From JBMNGW01 sp050950025 (GTDB taxonomy: Bacteria > Spirochaetota > Spirochaetia > Sphaerochaetales > Sphaerochaetaceae): a stretch of 64,000 nucleotides of DNA. Shown piece after piece: positions 24,342-34,547 of the stretch (position 1 is its first letter; each line of letters opens with the position of its first letter). The stretch covers positions 128,520 through 192,519 of the forward strand of contig JBMNGW010000013.1 in NCBI GenBank assembly GCA_050950025.1. The letters run 5' to 3'. The position numbers and the translations under genes were made by a program. The notes under the pieces were generated by a model. That model saw only the letters and a program-made list of their open reading frames with translations. It was not told the origin of the DNA and did no database searches.

Positions 24342-26318
24342 ATGGCTGAAAAAACAGATAAAATTGCCAAAAAACCTTCCTCTTTTTACGGTGTGTTGAT
24401 TACCTCTTCTGTAGAGTCGGGGAGTCTTGCCCAGATGAACCTGCCACAAATGGGCCAACAATTTATGTTTGTGGGCCCCTCCGATGTTCTTGGTAACAAC
24501 ACCATTGAAGTCTTTGCCCAACGTTTTCCCTTGTTCGCCTCTTCTGAAATCTCCTACAAAGGGGAGCCTTTGGGGGCTTTATTCGGCCCCGATGCTGAAT
24601 CGGCAGAGCTGGCCAGCCGCCTGATTAGCTTTGATATGGAGGAGAAAGTTGCAGCTCATCCCCTTTTTGCCAAACGGACCCATGAACCGATTGAGTACTT
24701 GTGGGGAGATTTGGAGAAAGCTTTTGGAGCAGAAGCGGCAACTATAGTGGAAAAAAGCTATGTTGATAGAAGGATGGTAACTGCCGAAGATCTGATTATC
24801 CGTGCAAAAGCTTGGCAGCAAGAGGATCTTTTGCATATCCAAGTACCAACCCAATGGCCTTTTCATGTGCGTGACACAGTAGCCTCTGTGTGCAATCGAA
24901 CCCAAAAAAGTGTTGTGATTCACCCTTTGCCCCATTTCTCTCCCAAAGATGAAAAATTACTGCACCCCTCCATCTTAGCAGCTGCATCTGCTTTGGGAGC
25001 TCTGAAAAGCGGTGCCACAATCTATTTAAGTCATCGCCAACCAACATATAAAAGCGCTGTCATCATCACCCGTAAAACAGCCTTGGATGCCCAAGGCAAA
25101 CCTCTTGGCGAGCAAGTCGATGCCGTTATCGACCAAGGAGCATTCCCTTTGTTTGCCGATGAAGCGGCTAAGCAGCTATTAGCAGGCTTGGTACCCCTGT
25201 ATCCTTTGCAAGCTTTTTCGGCCCGCGTCCACATCGTCGAATCCAGTACTCCGCCATCCCACTTTTTCGGCGATATCGGCTATAGCAGTGCCCTTTTTTC
25301 CAGTGAATTGCACTGCTCTTTAATTGCCAAACAGCTTGCCCTCTCTCCGGCTAACTGGAGAATCAAGCAGTACGGCGAATCAAAAGAGCGTGCTAAAGTA
25401 CTGCAGACCTTAGCGGCAACAAAGCTGCGCGATTTAGTGGGGACGGTAGTTGATGCCAGCGATTTTTCCCGCCACTACGGTGCGTATGAGCTACAAAGAA
25501 GGACAAAGCGCCCCCTCTCCTCTTTTATAAATTATAACAGGGGGGTAGGAATTGCCTGCGGAGCCGGCATTAGCGGCTTTGCCGGCAACAGTTATGACAA
25601 CATTGGGGCAAAAATTGCCCTGACTCTCGAATCTCATAACCGAGTCATTGTCAACACGAGCTTTTATCCTAGTGAAAAACTGAAGAGTATGTGGAAAGGG
25701 GTAATCTCTGAAGAGCTGTCAGTGGAAGAAGAGACGATTGAATTTGTCGAACACTCAACTGCCACTATGGTCGACAGCGGACCTGAAGTCCTTTCTGTCG
25801 ATGTTGGTCGCTCGGTAATGATGATCAATGAGTGCTGTCGCGCTATTTCTGCCCGCCGCTTTCAAGACCCGCTACCGATTACCGAGTCGGTAACGGCTAA
25901 AAGCATTATGACTAATTTGCCCACCATGTTCTCCAGCCGCAACTGGGGCTCTTTAGTTATTGAGCTGGAAGTGAATGTTGTTACTCTCAGAGTGGAGACT
26001 CGTCGTGTATGGGGCCGTTTCTATTTCAACAATCCCCCCGACATTGAAAACTTAAAAATTAAAATCAGGCACATCATTAATGCCAGCCTTTTTGAGTGCA
26101 ACATTGATGTAGTTCATCAAGAGGGAAGTCAGCCCGTAATTGATATCGATATTGAAGCTTTTGGCGACGATCCCTACCCCACATCGGCCACATCGGCTTT
26201 GCGTGCCATGGTGATGGCAGCCTCCTGTGCGGCTCTTTCGCAAGCACTCAACTGTGAAGTTAATTCATTGCCGCTTTCCGATGACGATATTGTCACCTAT
26301 GTAAGGAGAAAAGAGTGA
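24342..26318 (+). CDS. xanthine dehydrogenase-like molybdopterin subunit
   Basis: A 658-residue homologue of the molybdopterin-binding subunit of the xanthine dehydrogenase/aldehyde oxidase family, shorter than the usual 750 or more and divergent. The N-terminal part resembles the aldehyde oxidase a/b hammerhead domain (FYGVLITSSVESG, ISYKGEPLGALFG). The later cofactor-binding part includes 'NYNRGVGIACGAGISGFAGN' and a PTSATSALRAMVMAASCAAL end. The ATG at 24342 is chosen over the one at 24303 because AAGGAGGG lies between them. It is first of three coupled genes (molybdenum, iron-sulfur, flavin subunits). The substrate is unknown; purines are a guess. No cofactor-assembly genes occur in the window. 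Confidence 0.75.
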   Translation: MAEKTDKIAKKPSSFYGVLITSSVESGSLAQMNLPQMGQQFMFVGPSDVLGNNTIEVFAQRFPLFASSEISYKGEPLGALFGPDAESAELASRLISFDMEEKVAAHPLFAKRTHEPIEYLWGDLEKAFGAEAATIVEKSYVDRRMVTAEDLIIRAKAWQQEDLLHIQVPTQWPFHVRDTVASVCNRTQKSVVIHPLPHFSPKDEKLLHPSILAAASALGALKSGATIYLSHRQPTYKSAVIITRKTALDAQGKPLGEQVDAVIDQGAFPLFADEAAKQLLAGLVPLYPLQAFSARVHIVESSTPPSHFFGDIGYSSALFSSELHCSLIAKQLALSPANWRIKQYGESKERAKVLQTLAATKLRDLVGTVVDASDFSRHYGAYELQRRTKRPLSSFINYNRGVGIACGAGISGFAGNSYDNIGAKIALTLESHNRVIVNTSFYPSEKLKSMWKGVISEELSVEEETIEFVEHSTATMVDSGPEVLSVDVGRSVMMINECCRAISARRFQDPLPITESVTAKSIMTNLPTMFSSRNWGSLVIELEVNVVTLRVETRRVWGRFYFNNPPDIENLKIKIRHIINASLFECNIDVVHQEGSQPVIDIDIEAFGDDPYPTSATSALRAMVMAASCAALSQALNCEVNSLPLSDDDIVTYVRRKE

Positions 26319-26827
26319 AGCTCGATTTTTCAGTTGATGGCAAACAACTCTCACTGAACGTCAATTCCAACAAACCACTTCATTTAATTCTGATGGAGGA
26401 GGTCAACCTCGAATCCATGGACTCAGTCTGCACCGACGGCATGTGTGGCAATTGTATCGTTCTGATGAATTCTGAGGCGGTTGTTTCTTGTCTCATTCCC
26501 GCTTTCCGTTTAAAAGGAGCTAAAATAGAGACCATCGAATCGTATCAAAAATCACGCTTTTACCTCGATGTTGAGCGCGCTTATGAGGATACGGGCAGCC
26601 GCCCATGCCCCCGCTGCTATGCTGCTAAAACCCTTATTTTTGAATCGCTGCTGCAAAGTATGTTTAAAAAAGATCCCGGCTCGTTGGAAGAAGAAGAACT
26701 TGATGAACAACTGATAGTCAGAGAAGTTGGTCTAAGCCGCTGTCCTTGCCTTGATGCTCATGAGATGATAGCTATCTTCCGCTCGGCCGCCACCTATAGA
26801 AGGAGAAGACGTGTACGAAGGTATTAG
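26315..26827 (+). CDS. xanthine dehydrogenase-like [2Fe-2S] subunit
   Basis: A 170-residue iron-sulfur subunit. The plant-type ferredoxin domain has Cys39, Cys44, Cys47 and Cys59 in the canonical spacing (VCTDGMCGNC and later VVSCL). The second cluster uses Cys98 and Cys101 (CPRC) and Cys143 and Cys145 (CPC); the 41-residue spacer is about ten longer than normal, and the usual CGxCTPG context is missing. It starts with GTG overlapping the previous stop by 4 bp and has an AAGGAG site. The C-terminus is strikingly basic (RRRRRVRRY). It carries electrons from the molybdenum centre to the flavin subunit. Confidence 0.85.
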   Translation: MKLDFSVDGKQLSLNVNSNKPLHLILMEEVNLESMDSVCTDGMCGNCIVLMNSEAVVSCLIPAFRLKGAKIETIESYQKSRFYLDVERAYEDTGSRPCPRCYAAKTLIFESLLQSMFKKDPGSLEEEELDEQLIVREVGLSRCPCLDAHEMIAIFRSAATYRRRRRVRRY

Positions 26828-27698
26828 ATCTCCTGCTGTCCACTCTCCAAGGACGATGAACAGCCTTATTAACATCTCAACGCGGTTTCCTCATGCTATG
26901 TACTGGGCAGGAGGAACGTTTATTATGAGCCGCTGCGACTATTATAAAAATGAGAGTCCCGACATCATTAATTTAGCCAATGTTGCCGAGCTTAAACGAA
27001 TTTACCGCACTGATAAATACTTAGAAATCGGGGCCACTGTCACTTTTGATGTGATGCTAACAGTGGGTAAACAAGTACTGCCAAACTTACTGCAAGCAAC
27101 ACTGGAAAAAAGTGGATCGACTATTGTGCGTCGCCAAATGAGTATTGGGGGAGCTATTTGTACCCCAGATGTCCGTTTACCTTTGCCGGTGAGCTTATGT
27201 GCTTTGGAAGCCGAAGTGGAAATCAGAACCTGTGCCGGAGCTAAAACACAGACCCGTTGGGCGCCAATTGAACGATTATATGATCGCAAAGGGGCTTTTC
27301 TTTTAAAACGAAATGAATTAGTCAGCCGCATCAGATTAGCGCTCAGAACGGACAATTTTTACCAGCATATTGTGGTTGGCAATCCTATGGTAGAGCCCGA
27401 TAAAAGCGTTATCCTCTCGTTGTCTTGCCACTACAGCCAATCGGTCATCGATCGCTTTCGCATGTGCATCGCCTTTCCATCCTCTTTATTTCTGGTTCCC
27501 AGTGAGGTAAATGTGCAGATGCATGGCACGATGCTCCCCCTATCAACTTCTCAGATGGAACGGACGGTCCGCTCTATCATGGAAGAAATCACCGGCAGTG
27601 CTGATCAAGAGGCCACTCCCATTCAACTTGAGCGGGCCAAACGCTTCATCGAATCGGCTTTGCATGAGCTGAATGCCCGCAGTCTGATCTTTCGATAG
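26811..27698 (+). CDS. xanthine dehydrogenase-like FAD subunit
   Basis: A 295-residue flavin subunit of the CoxM/XdhB type. The first FAD loop is YWAGGTFIMS and the second is MSIGGAICTPD, both near their normal places, and the C-terminal half matches the CO-dehydrogenase flavoprotein C-domain only weakly. It starts with GTG at 26811, overlapping the iron-sulfur gene by 17 bp, with AAGGAG ahead. Together with the two upstream genes it completes a three-subunit hydroxylase of the xanthine dehydrogenase family. Confidence 0.8.
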   Translation: MYEGIRSPAVHSPRTMNSLINISTRFPHAMYWAGGTFIMSRCDYYKNESPDIINLANVAELKRIYRTDKYLEIGATVTFDVMLTVGKQVLPNLLQATLEKSGSTIVRRQMSIGGAICTPDVRLPLPVSLCALEAEVEIRTCAGAKTQTRWAPIERLYDRKGAFLLKRNELVSRIRLALRTDNFYQHIVVGNPMVEPDKSVILSLSCHYSQSVIDRFRMCIAFPSSLFLVPSEVNVQMHGTMLPLSTSQMERTVRSIMEEITGSADQEATPIQLERAKRFIESALHELNARSLIFR

Positions 27699-27753
27699 GC
27701 TACGAATTGCCTCTCTGTTGTGCTACAATGTCGCCTACCAAGGAGCCTTTAGC

Positions 27754-30700
27754 ATGAGTCAGTTTGTCCACCTCCATAACCACACCGATTTCTCGCTTCT
27801 TGATGGGGCTGCACCCATCGCCCGTTATGTAGAAAAAGCGAAGCAATTAGGGATGGAGCATTTGGCCATCACCGATCATGGGAACATGTTCGGCGCTCTG
27901 AAGTTTTACAAAGCATGCAAAAAAGAGGGCATTAATCCCATCATTGGGTGCGAGTTTTACGTTAATCCCGCCTCCCATACAGCAAAAAGTCCCACTATGA
28001 GTGGCAGCCGCTACTACCATCTGGTGCTGCTGGCTAGCAATGAAGTTGGCTATCGCAACTTAATGCTTCTTAATTCTATTTCGTACATCGACGGTTATTA
28101 CTACCGCCCCCGCATCAGCGACGAATTGCTGCTTAAGCACAATGAAGGACTGATATGTCTTTCAGCTTGCCTTGCCGGGGAGCTTCCTCAACTCCTATTG
28201 GAAGGCAACTACGAGGGGGCCAAAGAAAGAGCCCTTTTTTATGCCTCAATCTTTGATGACAACCGCTACTATATTGAGTTGCAAGATCACGGACTGGAGG
28301 AGCAGAAGAGGACCAATCCCCTGCTGGTGAAAATAGCTGAAGAGACGGGTCTGCCTTTAGTGGCAACCAACGATATCCATTATATCGAAAGAGCTGACGC
28401 CAATGCCCAAGACTTGGTTCTATGCATCGGCACAAACAAGAAAAAAAGCGATGTCGATAGAATGCGCTTTGGATCGCAGGAATTCTATCTTAAAGATGCA
28501 CAAGAGATGGCAGAACTTTTTTCCTGGGTTCCCCAAGCTTTAGAGAACACTCTTACCATCGCCCAAAGGTGTGATCTCTCTATCACATTACCCGGACCAC
28601 TGCTTCCCGATTATGAAATACCAGCTGAGTTTGAAAATCCCGACCACTACATGCGCCATATCGCCCAAGAAGGGCTACAAAAACGGTATCAGACTATCAC
28701 AGCCGAATTGCAGGAACGCCTCGATTATGAGCTGAATGTCATCTCATCGATGGGCTATACCGGGTACTTTCTCATTGTATGGGACTTCATCTATTGGGCT
28801 AAGACTCAGGAGATCCCTGTTGGTCCGGGACGGGGGTCGGGTGCCGGCTCGCTAGTCGCTTATGCTATGACGATTACCGATATCGACCCAATTAAGTATG
28901 GCTTGATCTTTGAACGGTTTCTCAATCCCGAGCGGGTCTCAATGCCCGACTTCGATATCGATTTCTGCTATGAAAGACGCCAAGAGGTCATCGATTACGT
29001 CACTCAGAAGTACGGAAGCGAACGAGTTGCTCAAATTGCAACGTTTGGAACCCTTAAAGTAAAGGCAGTCATTAAAGATGTTGCCCGAGTGCTTGATATC
29101 CCCTTTGCCGAAGCTACGCGTATTGTTTCTCTTATCCCCGACTCTCTTCCCAGCGATCCCCAAACAGGTGATTCGCCGCCGGTGACTGTGCAAAGCTCTT
29201 TGGAGTATGTTCCTGAATTGAAGCAGCTGGCTGAACAAGGAGGGGTATATACTGAATTGTTTGATGTTGCCCAACGCCTTGAAGGATTCAACCGTCACAC
29301 ATCGACCCACGCTGCGGGAGTGGTCATTGGGAAAACGCGCCTTTCTGATTACATTCCCCTGTATCGGGATCCAAAAACAGGAGCCGTTTCAACCCAATAT
29401 ACGATGGAGATGCTTGAAGAGTGCGGATTAGTAAAAATGGACTTTTTAGGGTTAAAAACCCTGACGCTAATCAAGCATACCGAAAGACTAATCAAAGGGA
29501 CACACCCCTCATTCGACATTGAAGCCATCAGCGAAACAGATGAGGCGACCTTTGAGATGCTCGGCCGCGGTGAAAGTGCCGGGGTTTTCCAATTTGAAAG
29601 TGCAGGTATGCAACGAGTTCTCAAAGAGACTAAACCGACAAGCATTGAAGACCTTGTCGCTTTGAATGCTTTGTATCGCCCCGGGCCCATGGCCAATATT
29701 CAAACTTTTGCCGATGCCAAAAACGGCCGAACGGCAATCTCCTATTTCCATCCCAATCTTGAACCGCTGTTAAAAACAACGTACGGAGTCATCGTCTACC
29801 AAGAGCAGGTCATGCAGGTAGCTCGCACCATTGCCGGATTCTCCTTAGGCCGTGCCGATTTACTGCGCCGTGCTATGGGTAAAAAGAAAATGGAGGCGAT
29901 GAGCCAGGAAAAAAGCAACTTCATCCAAGGTGCTGTCGATAACGGCTATAAAAAGGAACTAGCTGAATCTATTTTTGAGATGCTGCGTCCTTTTGCCCGC
30001 TACGGCTTTAATAAATCGCATGCTGCAGCTTATTCAGTCATTGCCTACCAAACAGCCTATTTGAAAGCTAATTACCCGGCAGAGTTCATGGCGGCAAACC
30101 TCACCAACGAAATGAATAACCCCGATAAATTTGCCCAATACCTCAGAGAGACTAAAGAGATGGGCCTGAGTATAGCTTCCCCCTCAGTTAACTCCTCCGA
30201 TCGCCTGTTTACGGTGGCAGAAGGGAAGATTATGTACGGACTGCAGGGAATTAAGCATGTGGGAGAGGGGGCTGTTGAGCAGATCTTAGCTGAGCGCAAA
30301 GAACATGGACCATACACCGGATTCCTCGATTTTTTGTATCGCAGCGAACCGCGGGTACTTAACTCCAAGCTTCTTGAATCACTGATTCAATCGGGAGCTT
30401 TCGATGGACTGGGAGAAAATCGCCCCACATTGATGGCCAGCTCAGAATCGGCTGTTAAATATGCCCAAAAGCGGCGAGAAAATGAAGCTTTTGGCCAAGC
30501 CAGTCTTTTTGATGCCGATGAGCAAGCGGCAATGGAGACGTTTGAAATGGAGCAATTACCCGATTCAACGCTCCTTGAGAAACTGGAAAAAGAGAAAGAG
30601 TTACTGGGCTTTTATGTCAGCGGCCACCCGATGGATATGTATAAAGAGGCTTTTCAAAAAAGTGTTAATGTCAATATCAGCCAACAAGAGCGCATCCCCC

Positions 30701-31245
30701 TTAGCCGGATGGTAAATTTACTGGCAATGGTCACTGAGTTACGACAGATTGTCACCAAAGGGGGAGCCGGAGATCGGATGGCCTTTTTAACGTTAACCGA
30801 TTTTAACGGTTCAACAGAAGCTGTTGTTTTCCCCAAAGCGTGGAAAGAAGTCGACAGAGAAATTAAAATTGACGGTATTTATGGTTTTAAAGGAAAATTT
30901 GAAAGACGACAGCAAAAGCTCTCTTTCATTATTGAAGAAATTGTCGATCCTGAGGATTTGGAAGCAGATGCTGTGCGGGAGGTTCATTTGGAGTTAATCA
31001 AATCGCTTTGCTCCCCCACCGCTTTGCGGGCCTTAATGGATACGTGCATCACCTACAAAGGTGACTGCTCTCTCTTTTTGCATCTGGTTGACGAACAAAA
31101 AGAGGATGATATCCAAGAAGACCAACAGACCATACGGACCGAAAACATTATTAAAGCCGGCCGTGAATATGCTGTGCAGTATACCGATGAGTTTGTTGAA
31201 CAACTGAAGAAGCATCAGGCTGTCAGCGACGTTTGGTTTAGTTAG
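27754..31245 (+). CDS. dnaE: DNA polymerase III alpha subunit DnaE
   Basis: The replicative polymerase, 1163 residues. The PHP domain opens with FVHLHNHTDFSLLDGAA; the palm carries PVGPGRGSGAGSL and the catalytic MPDFDIDFCYERR; the finger region has YRPGPM and GKKKMEAMSQEK; a helix-hairpin-helix and OB-fold follow before the C-terminal tail-binding part. The ATG at 27754 is preferred over the in-frame 27718 start because AAGGAG lies just before it. It lies 55 bp after the flavin subunit and 11 bp before yggT. Confidence 0.97.
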   Translation: MSQFVHLHNHTDFSLLDGAAPIARYVEKAKQLGMEHLAITDHGNMFGALKFYKACKKEGINPIIGCEFYVNPASHTAKSPTMSGSRYYHLVLLASNEVGYRNLMLLNSISYIDGYYYRPRISDELLLKHNEGLICLSACLAGELPQLLLEGNYEGAKERALFYASIFDDNRYYIELQDHGLEEQKRTNPLLVKIAEETGLPLVATNDIHYIERADANAQDLVLCIGTNKKKSDVDRMRFGSQEFYLKDAQEMAELFSWVPQALENTLTIAQRCDLSITLPGPLLPDYEIPAEFENPDHYMRHIAQEGLQKRYQTITAELQERLDYELNVISSMGYTGYFLIVWDFIYWAKTQEIPVGPGRGSGAGSLVAYAMTITDIDPIKYGLIFERFLNPERVSMPDFDIDFCYERRQEVIDYVTQKYGSERVAQIATFGTLKVKAVIKDVARVLDIPFAEATRIVSLIPDSLPSDPQTGDSPPVTVQSSLEYVPELKQLAEQGGVYTELFDVAQRLEGFNRHTSTHAAGVVIGKTRLSDYIPLYRDPKTGAVSTQYTMEMLEECGLVKMDFLGLKTLTLIKHTERLIKGTHPSFDIEAISETDEATFEMLGRGESAGVFQFESAGMQRVLKETKPTSIEDLVALNALYRPGPMANIQTFADAKNGRTAISYFHPNLEPLLKTTYGVIVYQEQVMQVARTIAGFSLGRADLLRRAMGKKKMEAMSQEKSNFIQGAVDNGYKKELAESIFEMLRPFARYGFNKSHAAAYSVIAYQTAYLKANYPAEFMAANLTNEMNNPDKFAQYLRETKEMGLSIASPSVNSSDRLFTVAEGKIMYGLQGIKHVGEGAVEQILAERKEHGPYTGFLDFLYRSEPRVLNSKLLESLIQSGAFDGLGENRPTLMASSESAVKYAQKRRENEAFGQASLFDADEQAAMETFEMEQLPDSTLLEKLEKEKELLGFYVSGHPMDMYKEAFQKSVNVNISQQERIPLSRMVNLLAMVTELRQIVTKGGAGDRMAFLTLTDFNGSTEAVVFPKAWKEVDREIKIDGIYGFKGKFERRQQKLSFIIEEIVDPEDLEADAVREVHLELIKSLCSPTALRALMDTCITYKGDCSLFLHLVDEQKEDDIQEDQQTIRTENIIKAGREYAVQYTDEFVEQLKKHQAVSDVWFS

Positions 31246-31256
31246 GAGGCTTACGG

Positions 31257-31859
31257 ATGAGAGAATTGGCCCGATTAATCGCAACGCTCCTTTCTTTGTA
31301 TAGTTTGGCAATTATAGTGCGAATTATTATGCAGTATCTGACAATTTATCGACAAAGCTCAGGCCAAAGTGATTTCGCTTTGCTGTTGGCCCGCATCACC
31401 GACCCCTATCTTAACATCTTTAAAAGAATCAATGTCTTGCGCAAAGGAGCTCTCGATTTTTCTCCCTTAGCCGCTTTGGCTCTTGTTTCAATCACCCAGC
31501 GCCTTTTTCAAATGCTGGCTCTGAGTGCAAAACTTACTTTCGGCTTCATCCTGGCCACCATCATCCAAACAATCTGGAGCTCAATCATTTCTCTTTTGTT
31601 GGGAGTGTTTGCCATTTTCATCGGAATCCGCTTGTATCTCTCTTATAAACGGACAGCCCACTCTATTATCTTTATTTCCCATCTCGATTCCTATTTGAAA
31701 CGTCCTATGGATTTTGTCCACTCTTTACTGTTTGGCTCCAAAGAGGTCTCTGATCGCACTTTGTTATGGAGTGTTTTGGCAATCACTGCCGCTGTTTATG
31801 TGTTAGGAGCCATACTAGTGGGGATAAGTATCAAAGCCCTGCTTAATCTTCCTTGGTAG
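31257..31859 (+). CDS. YggT family membrane protein
   Basis: A 200-residue protein with two YggT-like halves. The first has the LYSLAIIVRIIMQYL helix and the signature RITDPYLNIFKRI followed by LDFSPLAALALV. The second half is more divergent, with RPMDFVHSLLFG. About four to five membrane segments are seen. The function is unclear (osmotic or cell-division roles have been proposed for the family). GGAGG precedes the ATG. It lies between dnaE and recG. Confidence 0.85.
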   Translation: MRELARLIATLLSLYSLAIIVRIIMQYLTIYRQSSGQSDFALLLARITDPYLNIFKRINVLRKGALDFSPLAALALVSITQRLFQMLALSAKLTFGFILATIIQTIWSSIISLLLGVFAIFIGIRLYLSYKRTAHSIIFISHLDSYLKRPMDFVHSLLFGSKEVSDRTLLWSVLAITAAVYVLGAILVGISIKALLNLPW

Positions 31860-31870
31860 CGAGGCTAATT

Positions 31871-33952
31871 GTGTTCATCGGTCAACTGAATCAGAGCATA
31901 GGAGATCTAAAAGGGGTCGGCAAGCAGATCCAGAAAGCTTATGCACAACTGGGAGTTTTCAGTTGCAAAGATCTGTTGCTTTTACCTCCCCGAGCCTATG
32001 AAGATCGCACAGCCTTGGTTCCTTTGCATGCTGTTGAACATGGAGGGTGGGCCAACACGGTTGTTGAAGTCCTTTCCCACTCCTATTTTGGCATGAGGGG
32101 CAAACGGACGTTGAAAGTCTTAATCAAAGACATCAGCGGCGAAAAAGAGACACGGGCCTCTTTGCTCTGCTTTGGACGCAATTTTTTGGAGCGTGTGCTG
32201 CGAGTTGGTTCCCACTTTTATTTATGGGGGCAATTTCAACTCTCCTATTCACAGCTGCAAAGTTCTTCCTTTGAAATGCTTCCTCTGCCCCCAGACGGCT
32301 CAATGCCAGCCGATTTTGGCACTATGCTGGCTTTGTATCCTCTTAGCGGAGCGCTCAATCAGCGCTTAATCAGGCGCCATGTATCCGCTGTACTAAAGAC
32401 CTATGGCCCTTTTGAAGAAGAGCTGCCGGCTCAACTGCGAGAAAAACATCACCTTTTGCCTATCAATGAGGCCTTAGTGGCTCTGCATTTGCCTAAAAAT
32501 GGGGAAGAGGCCTCTTTGGCCCAGAAAACATTCAGTTATATTGAGCTGTTTTATTTGCTTTTGATGAACCGCAGAAAGCTCCATGCTCCCCAGAAAAAAG
32601 GGGAGTCAGCCCCTTTTACCCTCTCACCGTTACAGTTGCAATTTATTAAGAGTTTGCCGTTTGAGCTGACTGCTGATCAGAACACAGTGCTACATGAAAT
32701 CGGTTCTGATTTACAGCAAGCAGTGAGCATGAACCGCTTGTTGCAAGGCGATGTGGGATCGGGAAAAACTCTTATTGCCTGGGTTTCTGCTTTGCAGATT
32801 ATTCAACAAGGGCAGCAAGTTGCTTTTATGGCTCCGACTGAACTATTAGCCCGCCAGCATGCCGAGCAAGCTGCCATGTGGTTAGAACCGCTGGGAGTTA
32901 GGCTGGCTTTTCTTACAGGGTCTGTGACAGGCAAGCGTAGAAAGCTCTTACTGGAGGCTTTACAAGAGGGACAGATCGACATCATCATCGGAACCCATGC
33001 CCTATTTTCCCACCAAGTAGCCTTTGCCAACCTCCGTTATATCATCATTGATGAGCAGCACCGCTTTGGTGTTATTCAACGGGCTGCTTTACTGCAAAAA
33101 GGAAAAACTCCCGATGTATTGATGATGACGGCAACACCCATTCCCAGAACGCTCGCTCTTACCGTGTATGCCGATATGGAGATTTCGACCATCAAAACAA
33201 TGCCTATCGGGCGCTTACCGGTGACAACCTACCTTGTCTCCCCCGACAGTCGCCAGCGGATGTATCGCTCCATTGCCGTGGAGTTTGAACGGGGCCATCA
33301 AGCCTATTTTGTCTATCCTCGTATTGACGATCAAGGTGAGTCTGATTTGCGGGATGTCGAATCGATGTTCGCCTTTTTAACCAAAGAGATGTATCCAGAG
33401 GTCAAAGCTGCTCTTATCCATTCCCGTTTGCCTGAAGAAGAAAAAGTTGAAATTTTATCTCGCTTTAGGGCTAAAGAGTTGATGTTCCTCGTCTCTACGA
33501 GTGTAGTGGAAGTCGGTATCGATATCCCTACGGCAACCTGCATGGTCATTGAACATGCCGAGCGCTTTGGTTTGGCTGCATTACACCAGTTAAGGGGCCG
33601 TGTGGGACGCAGCAACCTCCAGTCTTACTGCTTTTTAGTGTATGAAGCCAATCTTAATGAAGATGCCATCAAGCGGCTAAAAGTGATGAAAGAGTCCAAT
33701 GACGGCTTTTTCATTGCCGAGCAAGATTTATTGATTCGCGGCCCCGGAGAAGTAGCCGGAACCCGTCAATCAGGGTTCCTTAAGCTCCGCTTTGCCTCCT
33801 TAAGCCGTGACTTGCATCTCATTGAGGCAATAAAAGAGGATGTGGAAGAACTGGTAAGTGACGATCCGGGGTTAGTGAAGTTGCAAAACACTTCAGTGAG
33901 GACTCTTTTGGCAACGGCTCCCCCGTTTGAAGAGCAGACGCTTTTAGGGTAA
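31871..33952 (+). CDS. recG: ATP-dependent DNA helicase RecG
   Basis: A 693-residue branch-migrating helicase that remodels stalled forks and Holliday junctions. The wedge/OB domain covers residues 1-250. Helicase motifs are QGDVGSGKTLIAW (Walker A), MAPTELLARQHAEQ, DEQHRFGVIQR (DEQH box), MTATPIPRTLALT, and STSVVEVGIDIP with HQLRGRVGRS. The GTG at 31871 is chosen because GAGG lies at proper distance; a TTG at 31853 is in frame but overlaps yggT. It is followed after 40 bp by rsmD. Confidence 0.96.
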   Translation: MFIGQLNQSIGDLKGVGKQIQKAYAQLGVFSCKDLLLLPPRAYEDRTALVPLHAVEHGGWANTVVEVLSHSYFGMRGKRTLKVLIKDISGEKETRASLLCFGRNFLERVLRVGSHFYLWGQFQLSYSQLQSSSFEMLPLPPDGSMPADFGTMLALYPLSGALNQRLIRRHVSAVLKTYGPFEEELPAQLREKHHLLPINEALVALHLPKNGEEASLAQKTFSYIELFYLLLMNRRKLHAPQKKGESAPFTLSPLQLQFIKSLPFELTADQNTVLHEIGSDLQQAVSMNRLLQGDVGSGKTLIAWVSALQIIQQGQQVAFMAPTELLARQHAEQAAMWLEPLGVRLAFLTGSVTGKRRKLLLEALQEGQIDIIIGTHALFSHQVAFANLRYIIIDEQHRFGVIQRAALLQKGKTPDVLMMTATPIPRTLALTVYADMEISTIKTMPIGRLPVTTYLVSPDSRQRMYRSIAVEFERGHQAYFVYPRIDDQGESDLRDVESMFAFLTKEMYPEVKAALIHSRLPEEEKVEILSRFRAKELMFLVSTSVVEVGIDIPTATCMVIEHAERFGLAALHQLRGRVGRSNLQSYCFLVYEANLNEDAIKRLKVMKESNDGFFIAEQDLLIRGPGEVAGTRQSGFLKLRFASLSRDLHLIEAIKEDVEELVSDDPGLVKLQNTSVRTLLATAPPFEEQTLLG

Positions 33953-33992
33953 GTCGGTTGAACTTTCAGACTCTTCGCCGTATGGTAAGTCC

Positions 33993-34547
33993 ATGAGAAT
34001 TACAGGGGGATTGTACCGGGGAAGGACCATCATTTGCCCTCCCGGAATTATTAGGCCGGCAATGGACAGAATGCGTGAATCGCTTTTTTCCATCCTCGGT
34101 TCCATAGAGTCGGAGAGTTTTTTGGACCTTTTTTCAGGAAGCGGTTTAGTGGGTATCGAAGCGGCTTCTCGGGGAGCCCAACCGGTCCATTTAGTGGAAT
34201 TAGATCGCAATAAAAAGGCGACTATCTTAAAGAACATAGCGTTTGTTCAGTCTCCCATTAAGCTTTTCATCACCGATGCCTTTCGCTTTTTAGGCAGCCT
34301 AAAACAACAATACGACATTGTATATGCCGACCCGCCTTTCCCTTTGCCCCATAAAGGACGCATTGTTCAAATGGTGGATAGCCATCACGCTTTACGGGCA
34401 AATGGCGTGTTAATCATCCATTATCCTGCAGAAGAAGAGCAAGCGTTTGATGATGTGTACGGAGAGTTAAAGCTGGTTGACCGACGTTCCTACGGGCGCT
34501 CGCAATTGAGATTTTACAAAAGGGAAACAGATGAGCATAACCATTGA
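33993..34547 (+). CDS. rsmD: 16S rRNA (guanine966-N2)-methyltransferase RsmD
   Basis: A 184-residue AdoMet methyltransferase for 16S rRNA position 966. RITGGLYRGR and RPAMDRMRESLFSIL open the protein, LDLFSGSGLVGIEAASRGA is the AdoMet loop, and DPPF at residues 113-116 is the catalytic motif. Its stop lies 14 bases inside the next gene, an acyl-ACP thioesterase whose ATG is at 34531. Confidence 0.95.
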   Translation: MRITGGLYRGRTIICPPGIIRPAMDRMRESLFSILGSIESESFLDLFSGSGLVGIEAASRGAQPVHLVELDRNKKATILKNIAFVQSPIKLFITDAFRFLGSLKQQYDIVYADPPFPLPHKGRIVQMVDSHHALRANGVLIIHYPAEEEQAFDDVYGELKLVDRRSYGRSQLRFYKRETDEHNH

